Positions 1 to 8,539 of a stretch of 39,858 bases of DNA are shown here, piece after piece. The notes below the pieces were generated by a model. That model was not told the origin of the DNA. It was given only the letters and a program-made list of their open reading frames with translations, and ran no database searches. Numbering within the stretch: position 1 is the first letter of the stretch; the number at the start of each line of letters is the position of its first letter. The stretch is taken from assembly GCF_013349955.1 (NCBI RefSeq), contig NZ_JABVXC010000019.1, forward strand, positions 1 to 39,858, written 5' to 3'. The translations under genes were made by a program, and so were the position numbers. This DNA is from Onishia taeanensis (GTDB lineage: Bacteria > Pseudomonadota > Gammaproteobacteria > Pseudomonadales > Halomonadaceae).

Positions 1-33
1 AGCGAACTGATGGCGAAGTACCATGAAGCTCCG

Positions 34-252
34 TCATCGATTCATTGACCGTGTTGCACTCAGAAGCTGCATCCGCCCACACTCAAGGAAGCTATCACTA
101 GCATCCAGAATATTACCCTTGACATCAAAGGTGATACAGGGCGTATTGGACTTGATGGCTTCTATAAGCTTTTTGTCCACTTTTCGTCCGATCATGCGTT
201 TGCAGCTCCCAGCGTGATGATTGACCATACGATCAAACAATGATTTTTCTTG
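34..252 (-). pseudogene. PAS-like sensor fragment (remnant)
   Basis: On the minus strand an open frame of about 70 codons begins just after an in-frame stop and contains ITFDVKGNILDASDSFLE. This resembles the start of a PAS domain as found in chemotaxis receptors and sensor kinases, where the pattern is an acidic or Asp-Gly turn followed by ILDAN..FL. After FLE the reading loses resemblance, and no receptor body follows. The stretch is A+T-richer than the rest of the window and adjoins transposase debris, so I read it as a broken fragment and not a working gene. The assignment rests on one short motif and could be chance. Confidence 0.25.
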
Positions 253-269
253 CTACGAAATATTCTTAA

Positions 270-850
270 AAATCTATTAACCGTCGCTTATGGTTTCCGC
301 ACACCTCTGGCCGGATACCAAAGGCCCAGACTACGCCGACAAAGCAACTTTCATGTTGTGACCATCGCTTTAGGGTCCACGCTCGGCCCCTGCCAGCGAC
401 AAGACGTTCCGCTACAGCAATGTCGATGTCTTGTAGACCTACCCGTGATGCGTAGCCCGACCACACACGAAAAGTGGCAAGCACGAGGCTCTCTCGTGGC
501 ATGTTCTTGGCCTGAGCGTTTGACATAGCGCTTGGCATAAGTAACTGGCATGGAAAAACCTGTAAAATCAACACCATAGACCGTTTTTAACAACAAACAG
601 GGCTCTTGCGTATAGCGATGGAGCTTGGGTAGTGCCGTCTCATATCATCGGTTTTTGATCCTTGACCACCGCCCGGCATCTTGCACATTCCAGTATCGAC
701 GGGAGCCTGCCATAACTTGCTGACTCGACATAACATATTGTTACGCAATGCTTGTCCAAGCTTTTCTGTTACCCTTCTCAGTAAAGCGGATCGACAGCAC
801 TTTACGTCAAGCTCGAAGCTATAGCTTGCAAAACAATCGCACACTACCTA
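270..850 (-). pseudogene. decayed IS5-type transposase remnant
   Basis: Read on the minus strand, fragments of an IS5-like transposase seem to be spread over all three frames. LLLKTVYGVDFTGF (near 595-550) matches the conserved LLLKTVYG helix of this family. It is followed by a PVTYAKRYVKRSG segment like the usual P-Y-S-x-L-x-R-R motif, and in another frame by RESLVLAT and RVWSGY, where intact enzymes have EPLHLVVDSTGLKVYG. Stops and frame changes break it, and the catalytic acidic residues cannot be placed with confidence. No terminal inverted repeats or target duplication were found. Base composition is lower in G+C than the flanking genes. The family call is by motif memory only. Confidence 0.45.
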
Positions 851-859
851 AATTGAGCC

Positions 860-1324
860 ATGGACATGACTGATCACGCCGTCGACGACGACAGCCTGCT
901 GACACTCGATAACCAGCTTTGTTTCGCGCTGTATTCGACTCAGTTGGCGATGAACAAGCTCTATCGGCGGCTGCTCAACGAACTTGGCCTGACCTACCCG
1001 CAGTACTTGGTCATGCTAGTGCTTTGGCAGCACAACCAGCAGTTGTCGGTGTCGAAGATTGGTGAGCACCTGGGCCTCGACTCAGCGACCCTGACGCCAT
1101 TGCTCAAGCGGCTTGAGGCGCACGGTCTGGTCAAGCGCCAGCGTTCAAGCGAGGATGAGCGCCGCGTCGATGTCAGCCTCAGTGCGGCAGGCGAAGCGCT
1201 TAAAGGCCGCGCTCGCGGCGTGCCCAAGGCGGCCATCTGTGCTACTCACTGCGAACCGCAGGAACTGGGCCGGTTGCGCGATGAGCTCAATGACCTGCGC
1301 AAGAAGCTGGATGCCAACGGCTAA
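860..1324 (+). CDS. ohrR: OhrR, MarR-family organic peroxide sensor
   Basis: A 154-residue MarR-family repressor that in related bacteria blocks transcription of ohr until its cysteine is oxidised by organic hydroperoxides. The sensing cysteine sits in the diagnostic N-terminal LDNQLCFALYS motif (Cys21), followed by KLYRRLL and LGLTYPQYLVMLVLW. The winged helix spans about residues 60-105 (SKIGEHLGLDSATLTPLLKRLE, then the DERR wing). Cys127 and Cys131 lie near the C terminus where two-cysteine OhrR proteins carry the resolving residue, so an intra- or intersubunit disulfide is likely. The gene is followed after 82 bases by ohr in the same direction. Its own upstream side is IS debris, so its promoter is unclear. 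Confidence 0.93.
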   Translation: MDMTDHAVDDDSLLTLDNQLCFALYSTQLAMNKLYRRLLNELGLTYPQYLVMLVLWQHNQQLSVSKIGEHLGLDSATLTPLLKRLEAHGLVKRQRSSEDERRVDVSLSAAGEALKGRARGVPKAAICATHCEPQELGRLRDELNDLRKKLDANG

Positions 1325-1330
1325 GTTTTT

Positions 1331-1359
1331 TTGTCCATTTAAGTAGTGCACTATTGAAT
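1331..1359 (+). promoter_or_regulatory. ohr promoter with palindromic operator
   Basis: Between ohrR and ohr a possible sigma-70 promoter is visible: TTGTCC at 1331-1336, 17 bases, then TTGAAT at 1354-1359. The spacer contains the perfect 10-bp palindrome TAGTGCACTA (1344-1353). A palindrome inside the promoter spacer, directly upstream of the gene an OhrR repressor usually controls, fits an operator. The -10 match is only moderate (4 of 6), and the site was not compared with known OhrR operators. Confidence 0.5.
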
Positions 1360-1406
1360 AGCAAACCACCTTCCTCTGTGAAGGTCTCACTATCTGGAGA
1401 ATATCC

Positions 1407-1835
1407 ATGTCGATCGAAAAGGTTCTATACCGCGCTGAAGCCACCACGACCGGCGGCCGTGACGGCTCCTCCCAGACACCTGATGGCGCCCTGTCGGTGT
1501 CATTGAGCACACCGAAAGAACTCGGTGGCGCTGGCGGCAACGGCACTAACCCCGAACAACTGTTCGCCGCCGGTTATTCCGCCTGTTTCATCGGCGCCAT
1601 GAAGCACGTCGCCAGTCAACAGCAGGTCAAGCTGCCCGAGGCGACTCAGGTAGTAGGCCAGGTCGGCATCGGCCAGATTCCCACCGGCTTCGGCATTGAG
1701 GTCGCCCTCAATGTCTCGCTGCCGGGCATGGATCAGGCTGCAGCCCAGTCACTGGTCGATGCGGCCCACCAGGTTTGCCCCTACTCCAACGCTACCCGCG
1801 GCAACATCGATGTGACCCTCAACGTCGAGGTCTGA
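1407..1835 (+). CDS. ohr: Ohr, organic hydroperoxide resistance protein
   Basis: A 142-residue Ohr/OsmC-family thiol peroxidase that reduces fatty-acid and other organic hydroperoxides in the cytoplasm, usually with lipoylated proteins as reductant. The two catalytic cysteines are in the expected settings: Cys60 in AAGYSACFIGA and Cys124 in HQVCPYSNATRGN. Arg18 and Glu50, which organise the active site in the family, are also present. Length is normal for Ohr, not for the longer OsmC. A GGAG ribosome-binding site stands before the ATG. It follows ohrR and an operator-like palindrome, so peroxide-inducible expression is expected. A hairpin follows the stop codon. Confidence 0.96.
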   Translation: MSIEKVLYRAEATTTGGRDGSSQTPDGALSVSLSTPKELGGAGGNGTNPEQLFAAGYSACFIGAMKHVASQQQVKLPEATQVVGQVGIGQIPTGFGIEVALNVSLPGMDQAAAQSLVDAAHQVCPYSNATRGNIDVTLNVEV

Positions 1836-1907
1836 CCGAGGCCAGTCCGTGCAGTGATGCTTATCCGACGGACTGTCTATAGAAAGCAGCACACGATGTC
1901 ACACAAT

Positions 1908-1932
1908 AGCGCCGGGCCAATCGCCCGGCGTT
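1908..1932. terminator. hairpin between convergent ohr and MFS gene
   Basis: CGCCGGGC (1910-1917), a five-base loop, then GCCCGGCG (1923-1930) form a perfect 8-bp stem, extended by weak pairs. It is followed by TTGTTGG on the plus strand and TATTGTG on the minus strand. The position between two convergent genes suggests a bidirectional terminator, although the T-runs are poor. Confidence 0.6.
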
Positions 1933-1964
1933 GTTGGTTCAGGAAGGTGGAGGTTATGGGCGGT

Positions 1965-3170
1965 TTAGCCCTGCGCCTTGCGGTGCCTCATCCACAAAAG
2001 GCTCGCCAGCGAGGTGGCCGCCAGCAGTGCGACACCGCCGGCAAATGCCATGCCCGCGGGTGCCAGGCCAAAGGCACGGACCGCAAGCCCGATGCCCACT
2101 ACCGGGATCGAGAGGGCGATATAAGCCACGATGAAGAAGGTGGCAGCCACCCCGCCGCGCTGACCGGCAGGGCTTGCCTGCACGACGGCCCCCAGGCCCG
2201 CGCGAAAGGCCATTCCCTGGCCAATGCCCGCCACCAGGGCGCCGGACAGAAAGAACGTAAGCGAGGCGAGCCCAATGCCAATGCCGACCAGCGCGGCGCC
2301 GAGAATCACTCCGGCGCAGCCTAGTGGCAGCCGCCAGGATGGAGAGCAACGCTCCTGCAGAAACTGGCCAAGGGTCGAGGCGAAGAACACTGAGCCCGCG
2401 GTAAGCCCGCTGAGCGCTAGGTTGTCATAGCCAAGCACGCCGATCATGAAGGCCGGTGCCGTAGCAGTGAAAAACCCCAGCAGGGCAAAACCGGCGAAGC
2501 CGGCGATCGCCGCGGGCAGGAAGATATCGCGAACCTCCTCCGGCACCTGTAGCCGCTGTAGCGTGAGCGTCGGCCGCGCCGGACGGGTCACGGTCTCCGG
2601 CGCCTTGAGCACCGCCAGCGCCGCCAGGACGGCCAGCAGAAGGTGCACCCCGTAGGCCAGGCGTAGCGGCCAGGGCTGGTATTCCACCAGTAAGCCGGCA
2701 ACGATTGGCCCCAGCCCCAGGCCGCCCATGTTGACGGCCGTCGCCAGGAAGGCCGCCCGCTTAGGCCAGGTCGCCGGCGCCAGCTCCATTACCGCCACGG
2801 TGGCCGTCGCCGTGAAGATGCCGGCCGACACTCCCGAGATGAAGCGGCCGACCAATAGGCTTGAAAGGCCATCGCTGGACAGGAAAATCAAATCACTGAT
2901 GGCCGCCGCCGCCAGACCGGCGCCCAGCATTGGGCGACGCCCGAGCTGATCCGACCAGCGCCCGGTCGCCACCAGCGCCCCCATCACACCCAGCGCATAG
3001 ACGGCGAAGATCACCGTGATGGTCAGCTGCGAGAAATCAAAGCGCGCCTGATAGACCGGGTACAGAGGCGTGGGCAGGGTGGTACCCAACATGGTGATCA
3101 GAAACGCAAGCGCCACACCCAGGAAAGGCAGCGCCGATGCCTGGGCGCGGCTATTGCCAGCAGTCGTCAT
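1965..3170 (-). CDS. MFS drug/metabolite exporter (DHA1-like)
   Basis: A 401-residue major facilitator superfamily membrane protein with about 12 predicted hydrophobic helices. The first cytoplasmic loop carries the MFS motif A (GRWSDQLGRRPML), and helix 5 contains a G-rich GGLGLGPIVAGLL stretch like the antiporter motif C of proton-driven exporters. I chose the ATG at 3170 because AGGAGAG stands seven bases or so upstream; an upstream ATG at 3191 lacks this. The substrate cannot be read from sequence. It lies 35 bases downstream of a second MFS gene on the same strand, so the two are probably co-transcribed. Confidence 0.82.
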   Translation of the reverse strand: MTTAGNSRAQASALPFLGVALAFLITMLGTTLPTPLYPVYQARFDFSQLTITVIFAVYALGVMGALVATGRWSDQLGRRPMLGAGLAAAAISDLIFLSSDGLSSLLVGRFISGVSAGIFTATATVAVMELAPATWPKRAAFLATAVNMGGLGLGPIVAGLLVEYQPWPLRLAYGVHLLLAVLAALAVLKAPETVTRPARPTLTLQRLQVPEEVRDIFLPAAIAGFAGFALLGFFTATAPAFMIGVLGYDNLALSGLTAGSVFFASTLGQFLQERCSPSWRLPLGCAGVILGAALVGIGIGLASLTFFLSGALVAGIGQGMAFRAGLGAVVQASPAGQRGGVAATFFIVAYIALSIPVVGIGLAVRAFGLAPAGMAFAGGVALLAATSLASLLWMRHRKAQG

Positions 3171-3205
3171 GGTCTCTCCTTGTAATGACAAGCGTCGCCA
3201 TCAAA

Positions 3206-4393
3206 TCAGGCCGGCACCTGAGCCGCGCGCTCCCGCGCCAGGGCAACAAGGAAGATCACTAGACCGCCCAGCGCCATGACCATACCCACCAGCCCGGTCG
3301 CCGACCATCCCAGCCCCACCGTGACCGCCAGGCCCCCCAGCCAAGCGCCGAGACCATTGGCGATGTTGAAGGCGGCGTGGTTGAGGGTCGCGGCCATGGT
3401 CTGGGCATCGCCGGCAACGTCCATCAGGCGAGTCTGCAACGGCGGTACCAGGGCACCGCAGGTACCCACCAGACCCACAAACAGCATGCCGCTCCAGATC
3501 TGATCGGCAGCCAGGAAGAAGCCCAGCTGACAGAGCGCGGCCCAGATCAGGGCTCCGCCGATGGCCAGACGCTGGTTGGCGTCGGCCAGCCGCCCGCCGA
3601 CCAGGTTGCCGATCACCGAGCCCACCCCAAAGGTCGCCAGGACCAACGGGCCTAGCGCCTCGGGCATGCCCGCCTGATGGGTCAGGGTCGGCATCGCATA
3701 GCTGAATACGCTGAACATGCCGGCGAAGCCGACGCAGGCGACGGCCAGGGTATAGAGCACGCGTGGCTTGGTGATGGCCGATAGCTCCGAGCGCAGCGAC
3801 GCGCCCTCATTCGCCGGCTGCACCGGCACCCACAGTCGCACCAGCAGCGCCGTGGCAAGCCCCAGCGCACCCACCATCACGAAGGCGGCCTTCCAGCCCA
3901 AGAGGCCACCTATCCAGGTCGCCAGCGGCGCCCCGGCCAGTATCGCCAGGGTCAGCCCCACCAGCACCCGGCCGACGGCACGGCCCCGTTCGTGGGGCTC
4001 GGCAACATTAGCGGCCACCAGCGCCGCCACCCCCAGGTAGACCCCGTGTGGCAAGCCGGCAAAGAAGCGCAGGGCAACGAATCCATAGAAGGAAGGCGCC
4101 AGCAGGGTCAGCAGGTTACTGGCGGCGAACATTACCATCAGGCCGATCAGCAGCCGACGACGGGGAATGCGTGCGCCGATCGCCGAGATCAAGGGCGCAC
4201 CGACCACCACCCCAAAGGCATAAGCGCTGATCGCCAGCCCCACGTCTTGGACCGCGATGCCATAATCGGTGGCGATACGCTGCATCAGGCCCATGATCAC
4301 GAATTCGGTTGTGCCGATGGCGAAGCCCCCAAGTGCCAGGGCCATCTCGGCCAAGCGGGGGTTAGAAGATGAACGAGTTGCTTCCGTAGTCAT
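3206..4393 (-). CDS. MFS transporter, YdhP/AraJ-like
   Basis: A 395-residue MFS protein with 12 likely membrane helices. The N-terminal GTTEFVIMGLMQRIATDYGI followed by GLAISAYAFGVVVGAPL is characteristic of the DHA1 subgroup containing E. coli YdhP and AraJ, whose substrates are mostly efflux compounds or sugars. Start chosen at 4393, where GGGAG stands seven bases upstream; the upstream ATG at 4423 would add ten residues without a better site. It is the first gene of a two-gene minus-strand pair with the next MFS exporter and is divergent from gmk. No local regulator gene accompanies the pair. Function beyond membrane export is not supported. Confidence 0.82.
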   Translation of the reverse strand: MTTEATRSSSNPRLAEMALALGGFAIGTTEFVIMGLMQRIATDYGIAVQDVGLAISAYAFGVVVGAPLISAIGARIPRRRLLIGLMVMFAASNLLTLLAPSFYGFVALRFFAGLPHGVYLGVAALVAANVAEPHERGRAVGRVLVGLTLAILAGAPLATWIGGLLGWKAAFVMVGALGLATALLVRLWVPVQPANEGASLRSELSAITKPRVLYTLAVACVGFAGMFSVFSYAMPTLTHQAGMPEALGPLVLATFGVGSVIGNLVGGRLADANQRLAIGGALIWAALCQLGFFLAADQIWSGMLFVGLVGTCGALVPPLQTRLMDVAGDAQTMAATLNHAAFNIANGLGAWLGGLAVTVGLGWSATGLVGMVMALGGLVIFLVALARERAAQVPA

Positions 4394-4550
4394 GTCACGC
4401 TCCCTGAAACAGTGATGACGCAACCGTCAGGCGGCGCGAAATTAGCAGGCTATTATCCCAGAGGCCGACACGGTATGCGATAATCATGACTTTATTGTGA
4501 GACGGATTGCGGGCGCCCCGATCCGTCATTGGCGCGGCAAAGGTTTCTTC

Positions 4551-5183
4551 ATGTCTCAAGGCACTCTCTACATCGTTTCCGCTCCCTCCGGAGCCGGCAA
4601 GACCAGCCTGGTCAAGGCCCTGCTCGAGCACCTGGACGGCATCGGCGTCTCGGTCTCGCATACCACCCGCGAGAAACGCCCGGGTGAGGTGGATGGCGTC
4701 AACTACCACTTCGTCGACCGTGAGCGCTTCGAGGAGATGATCGAGCGCGGGGAGTTCTTCGAACACGCCCGCGTCTTCGATAACTACTACGGCACCTCGC
4801 GCCCGGCGGTGGAAGCCCGCCTGGCAGCCGGTGAAGACGTGATCCTGGAAATCGACTGGCAGGGCGCCCGTCAGGTCCGCGCCCAGATGCCCGAGGCCGA
4901 ATCCGTGTTCATCCTGCCGCCGTCCCGGGCCGCGCTGCGCGCACGGCTTGCCGGCCGCGGCACCGATGACGAATCAATCATCGAGCGTCGCATGCGCGAC
5001 GCCATCAGCGAGATGTCGCACTTCGACGAATATGCCCACGTGATCATCAACGACGACTTCGCCACTGCCCTTGCCGAGCTCGAAGCGCTGGTGCGCGGTC
5101 AGCGTACCCGGCTTGCCCGGGTACGCGAGCGCCAGGGCCTACTGCTGGCGTCGCTCTTGTCACAGGACGAAGGGCTACAGTAG
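4551..5183 (+). CDS. gmk: guanylate kinase
   Basis: Converts GMP and ATP to GDP and ADP in the cytoplasm, an essential step of purine nucleotide synthesis. The 210-residue protein begins MSQGTLYIVSAPSGAGKTSL, whose SGAGKTS is the Walker A P-loop (residues 13-19). It continues with the GMP-binding segment SHTTREKRPGEVDGVNYHF and the lid region around RLAGRGTDDESIIERRM. The frame is open further upstream (to 4497), but the ATG at 4551 gives the usual family N terminus. It leads the gmk-rpoZ-spoT cluster. Because (p)ppGpp inhibits guanylate kinase in many bacteria, the neighbourhood of spoT is functionally coherent. Confidence 0.97.
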   Translation: MSQGTLYIVSAPSGAGKTSLVKALLEHLDGIGVSVSHTTREKRPGEVDGVNYHFVDRERFEEMIERGEFFEHARVFDNYYGTSRPAVEARLAAGEDVILEIDWQGARQVRAQMPEAESVFILPPSRAALRARLAGRGTDDESIIERRMRDAISEMSHFDEYAHVIINDDFATALAELEALVRGQRTRLARVRERQGLLLASLLSQDEGLQ

Positions 5184-5265
5184 ACTGCACGGTCCCGCAG
5201 CGTGCCCGTCGGCGGGGCCTTCGAACGATTTATCTTTCCCATCCCTCGAACTCAGGTACCTGATC

Positions 5266-5517
5266 ATGGCGCGAGTCACCGTCGAAGATTGTCTGGAACA
5301 CGTCGAAAACCGTTTCAAGCTGGTGATGATCTCCACCCAGCGTGCGCGTCAGCTGGCCCGCGGCTCCCGCGATGCCCTGCTGCCCTGGGAAAACGACAAG
5401 CCCACGGTCATGGCGCTGCGTGAGATCGCCGCCGAGAAGATCGACGAAAACGTGCTCAACGAGCCTATCGAGGCGCCGGTACGCCCCCGCCGCGAGCCCG
5501 AAATGGGCGAGGAATGA
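5266..5517 (+). CDS. rpoZ: RNA polymerase omega subunit
   Basis: An 83-residue omega subunit that helps assemble RNA polymerase by binding the beta-prime subunit and forms part of a ppGpp binding site in Proteobacteria. The N terminus MARVTVEDCLEHVENRFKLV and the core ARQLARGSRDALLPWENDKP, ALREIAAEKI are diagnostic. The acidic, proline-containing tail is normal for the family. The open frame extends far upstream over gmk, but the ATG at 5266 is the family start. It lies 82 bases after gmk and 64 before spoT, the order seen in many gammaproteobacteria. Confidence 0.97.
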   Translation: MARVTVEDCLEHVENRFKLVMISTQRARQLARGSRDALLPWENDKPTVMALREIAAEKIDENVLNEPIEAPVRPRREPEMGEE

Positions 5518-5581
5518 CGCAACCGCGCTGAATTCTGATATCGTCGACCTTTCCTTTGCGTTCAGGGTATAGGCGTGCTGC

Positions 5582-7723
5582 ATGTTCACCATCGATGACC
5601 TGGCCGACCGCCTAGGCGGCTATCTTCCTTCGGAGGAAATCCGCCAGGTCAAGCGCGCCTTTTACTACGCCGAACAGGCTCATGACGGCCAGCGCCGCCG
5701 TTCAGGTGAGCCCTATGTGACCCATCCGCTGGCGGTCGCCAACATCCTTGCCAATATGCATATGGACCATCAGGCGCTGATGGCAGCCATGCTGCATGAC
5801 GTGATCGAGGATACCGGCGTCTCCAAGAAGGCCCTCGCCGCGCAGTTTGGCGAACCGGTAGCGGAGCTGGTCGACGGTGTCTCGAAGCTCACCCAGATCA
5901 CCTTCGAAGACAAGGCCGTCGCCCAGGCCGAAAATTTCCAGAAGATGGTGTTGGCGATGTCTCGGGATATCCGGGTGATCATCGTCAAGCTCGCCGACCG
6001 CCTGCACAACATGCGCACCCTGGGAGCCCTGCGCCCGGACAAGAAGCGCCGCATCGCCCGCGAAACCCTCGAAATCTACGCCCGCATCGCCGGCCGGCTC
6101 GGTATCAACACCATTCGCGTCGAGCTCGAGGACCTGTCCTTCCAGGCCCTGCACCCAATGCGCGCCGAGCGCATCAAGCGCGCAGTGGGCAAGGCCCGTG
6201 GCAGCCGTCGCACCACCATCCGTCAGGTCCAGTCGAGCCTGCAGAAATGCCTCGACGACGACGGCCTGTCGGGCACCGTGGTCGGGCGCCAAAAGCATTT
6301 GCTGTCGATCTATCGCAAGATGCGCGACCAGCGTAAGCCGTTCGCCGAGATCATGGACGTGTTCGGGTTTCGCATCATCACCGACGATGTCGACAGCTGC
6401 TATCGCATCCTGGGTGCGGTACACAATCTCTACAAGCCGGTGCCTGGGCGCTTCAAGGATTACATCGCCATCCCCAAGGCCAACGGCTATCAGAGCCTGC
6501 ATACCACCCTGTTCGGCACCGGCGGCATGCCCATCGAAGTGCAGATCCGCACCCGCGAGATGGAGGCCATGGCCAACAACGGCATCGCCGCCCACTGGCT
6601 TTACAAGGCCGGCCAGACCGAGCGGCCAATCGCCGCCGGCAGCCACGCCCGGGCGCGGGAATGGGTGCGCGGCCTGCTCGAAATGCAGCGCCAGGCGGGC
6701 AACTCGCTGGAGTTCATCGAGCACGTCAAGAATGACCTCTTCCCCGACGATATCTACGTGTTCACGCCCAAGGGCGACATCATGGAACTGCCTCAGGGCG
6801 CCACGGTGATCGACTTCGCCTACAGCGTGCATACCGATATCGGTAACAGCTGCATTGCCTGTCGCATCGACCGCCACCTGGCGCCGCTGTCGAGCCGGCT
6901 GGAGAGCGGCCAGACTCTCGAGATCATCACCGCGCCCGGGGCCCGGCCCAACACCGCTTGGCTATCGTTCGTGATGACCGCCAAGGCACGCTCGGCGATC
7001 CGCCATGCGCTCAAGCACCAGCAGCACACCGAATCCGTTCAGCTCGGCCATCGTCTGCTCAACAAGGCGCTTGCCGATTACGAGCTCAGCCTCGAGGAGT
7101 TGCCCCAGGACGCTCTGCCGTCTCTGCTCGGGGAGCTCTCGCTCAAGCGCAGCGATGAGCTGCTGGAGTCGATTGGCCTGGGTAATCGCATGGCCCACGC
7201 CGTCGCCCACCGGCTCGCCAACAGGCTGCCCGACGCCAAGCCGGCAAGTGGCGGTGATATCGGCTCCGGCAATGCCGAAGGCTCGATCGTCATCAGCGGT
7301 GCCGATGGCATGGTCATCAACTTCGCCCGTTGCTGCCATCCGTTACCCGGCGACCCTGTGATCGGCCACCTTTCGGCAGGCAAGGGCATCGTCGTACACC
7401 GCACCGAATGCCGCAATCTGGTGGAGTTGAGGAGCGACCCGGACAAGCTCTTCAGCCTCTCCTGGTCGGATAACATTCAGGAAGATTTTCCGGTGGCGCT
7501 GCGTATCCACATGGAAAGCCGTCGCGGCCTAGTCGCCGAGCTGGCGAGCCTAGTGACCGACGCCGATGCCAATATCGAGCGTATCGGCATCGAGGAACGC
7601 GATGCCCGACTATCGATCGTCAACCTGACCCTGTCGGTCCATGACCGCGTTCACCTGGCGAGCATCATGAAGCGGATCCGCAACCTGTCCCACGTCGACA
7701 AGATCACCCGCGTACGCAATTGA
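5582..7723 (+). CDS. spoT: SpoT, bifunctional (p)ppGpp synthase/hydrolase
   Basis: A 713-residue Rel/Spo protein controlling the alarmone (p)ppGpp. The N-terminal HD hydrolase domain is intact: His48 in THPL, His72-Asp73 in LHDVIEDT with Glu76-Asp77, and the KLADRLHNMRTL motif near residue 140. This argues for SpoT over RelA, whose HD motif is lost. The synthase domain follows (about 230-340, with GRFKDYIAIPKANGYQSLHT), then a TGS domain (about 390-450, GATVIDFAYSVHTDIGN), a helical and zinc-finger-like region with CCHPLPGD, and a C-terminal ACT domain (about 640-710). The ATG at 5582 gives a standard N terminus, with no strong ribosome-binding site. It is followed by a hairpin before ridA. 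Confidence 0.97.
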   Translation: MFTIDDLADRLGGYLPSEEIRQVKRAFYYAEQAHDGQRRRSGEPYVTHPLAVANILANMHMDHQALMAAMLHDVIEDTGVSKKALAAQFGEPVAELVDGVSKLTQITFEDKAVAQAENFQKMVLAMSRDIRVIIVKLADRLHNMRTLGALRPDKKRRIARETLEIYARIAGRLGINTIRVELEDLSFQALHPMRAERIKRAVGKARGSRRTTIRQVQSSLQKCLDDDGLSGTVVGRQKHLLSIYRKMRDQRKPFAEIMDVFGFRIITDDVDSCYRILGAVHNLYKPVPGRFKDYIAIPKANGYQSLHTTLFGTGGMPIEVQIRTREMEAMANNGIAAHWLYKAGQTERPIAAGSHARAREWVRGLLEMQRQAGNSLEFIEHVKNDLFPDDIYVFTPKGDIMELPQGATVIDFAYSVHTDIGNSCIACRIDRHLAPLSSRLESGQTLEIITAPGARPNTAWLSFVMTAKARSAIRHALKHQQHTESVQLGHRLLNKALADYELSLEELPQDALPSLLGELSLKRSDELLESIGLGNRMAHAVAHRLANRLPDAKPASGGDIGSGNAEGSIVISGADGMVINFARCCHPLPGDPVIGHLSAGKGIVVHRTECRNLVELRSDPDKLFSLSWSDNIQEDFPVALRIHMESRRGLVAELASLVTDADANIERIGIEERDARLSIVNLTLSVHDRVHLASIMKRIRNLSHVDKITRVRN

Positions 7724-7737
7724 CACCATTGCTTTGC

Positions 7738-7762
7738 CCCCGCTCGATGAGCTCGGGCGGGG
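7738..7762 (+). terminator. hairpin terminator after spoT
   Basis: A 10-bp stem with one G:T pair, CCCCGCTCGA (7738-7747) and TCGGGCGGGG (7753-7762), encloses the loop TGAGC. A T-rich stretch ends in TTTTATTT at 7773-7780. This is a plausible intrinsic terminator or attenuator separating spoT from ridA, although the T-run is about 10 bases from the stem. Confidence 0.5.
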
Positions 7763-7809
7763 ATATTCGTCGTTTTATTTCACGCCACAATCACAACAGG
7801 AGCATCGCT

Positions 7810-8199
7810 ATGAGCAACAAGGCCGTCATCAACACCGAGAAGGCACCGGCAGCCATCGGCCCCTACTCTCAGGCCATCAAGGCGGGCAACACCGTCTATA
7901 TCTCCGGCCAGATCCCGCTGGACCCGGCCACCATGGAGCTGGTCTCCGACGACTTCGAGACACAGGCCCGCCAGGTTTTCAAGAACCTGTCTGCGGTCTG
8001 CGAGGAAGCCGCCGGCTCGCTGCAGGACATCGTCAAGATCAACCTTTATCTGGTCGATCTCGACAACTTCGCGATCGTGAACCGGGTGATGGAAGAGTTC
8101 TTCGCGACTCCTTACCCGGCCCGCGCCGCCGTCGGCATCAAGGCCCTGCCCAAGGGCAGCCAGTTCGAAGCCGAGGCCGTCATGGTGATCGGCGACTGA
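7810..8199 (+). CDS. ridA: RidA enamine/imine deaminase
   Basis: A 129-residue member of the YjgF/YER057c/UK114 family. RidA hydrolyses reactive 2-aminoacrylate and related enamines released by PLP enzymes such as threonine dehydratase, protecting other PLP enzymes from damage. The family pattern is complete: APAAIGPYSQAI near the N terminus, VYISGQIPLDP, VKINLYLVDLDNF, and the catalytic Arg105 in YPARAAVGIKALPKG. The ATG at 7810 follows AGGAG at the right distance; the frame stays open upstream but without such a signal. It follows spoT, an arrangement shared with Pseudomonas, though a hairpin lies between them. Confidence 0.96.
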   Translation: MSNKAVINTEKAPAAIGPYSQAIKAGNTVYISGQIPLDPATMELVSDDFETQARQVFKNLSAVCEEAAGSLQDIVKINLYLVDLDNFAIVNRVMEEFFATPYPARAAVGIKALPKGSQFEAEAVMVIGD

Positions 8200-8539
8200 T
8201 CCGATGGCGAACGCTATCGTCTGTTCCTCGCGCTGAGGCTAGAACGGCTAGGCGCGGGGGACTGTCGGCCGGCCTTTTTATCCGGTCCTGACGCTTACCC
8301 CCTTACCAGCGATAGACCGTCCCCCAGGCAAGCCTTTTGCTGCTTCGTTCCATCCTCCCTCATGCCATCCTAGTTCGCCTTACCACGTCTCTTATCTCCG
8401 GGCGCTCATCCCAGCGTTATCCCCCACTGGCGCTATAATCAGCTAATACTCATCGAGTTCGAGATCACCGACGATGGGCCACGCTTCGAAAGCCTGGCGA
8501 CGTCACTTGGCGAGTAGCGGGTTTCCAGGAGGGGCAGCC
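8200..8539. other. intergenic region ridA-pagL with possible -10
   Basis: These 340 bases hold no convincing gene. Just after ridA a weak hairpin (CCTCGCGC near 8225 pairing with GCGCGGGG near 8257) and a T-run at 8275-8279 may end ridA transcription. A perfect -10 hexamer TATAAT lies at 8434-8439, about 100 bases before pagL, but no good -35 stands 16-18 bases upstream, so an activator-dependent or extended promoter is possible. An open frame starting at 8474 belongs to the pagL frame upstream of its better start. Confidence 0.4.

Noticed and set aside
5702..6877. 391-codon open frame on the minus strand opposite spoT
   Set aside because: It is a mirror of high-GC codon use in spoT; no domain, signal or ribosome-binding site, while spoT is fully supported.
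8225..8280. Strong intrinsic terminator after ridA
   Set aside because: The stem has a G:T pair and a long loop, and the T-run is about 10 bases beyond it; kept only as a weak note in the intergenic entry.
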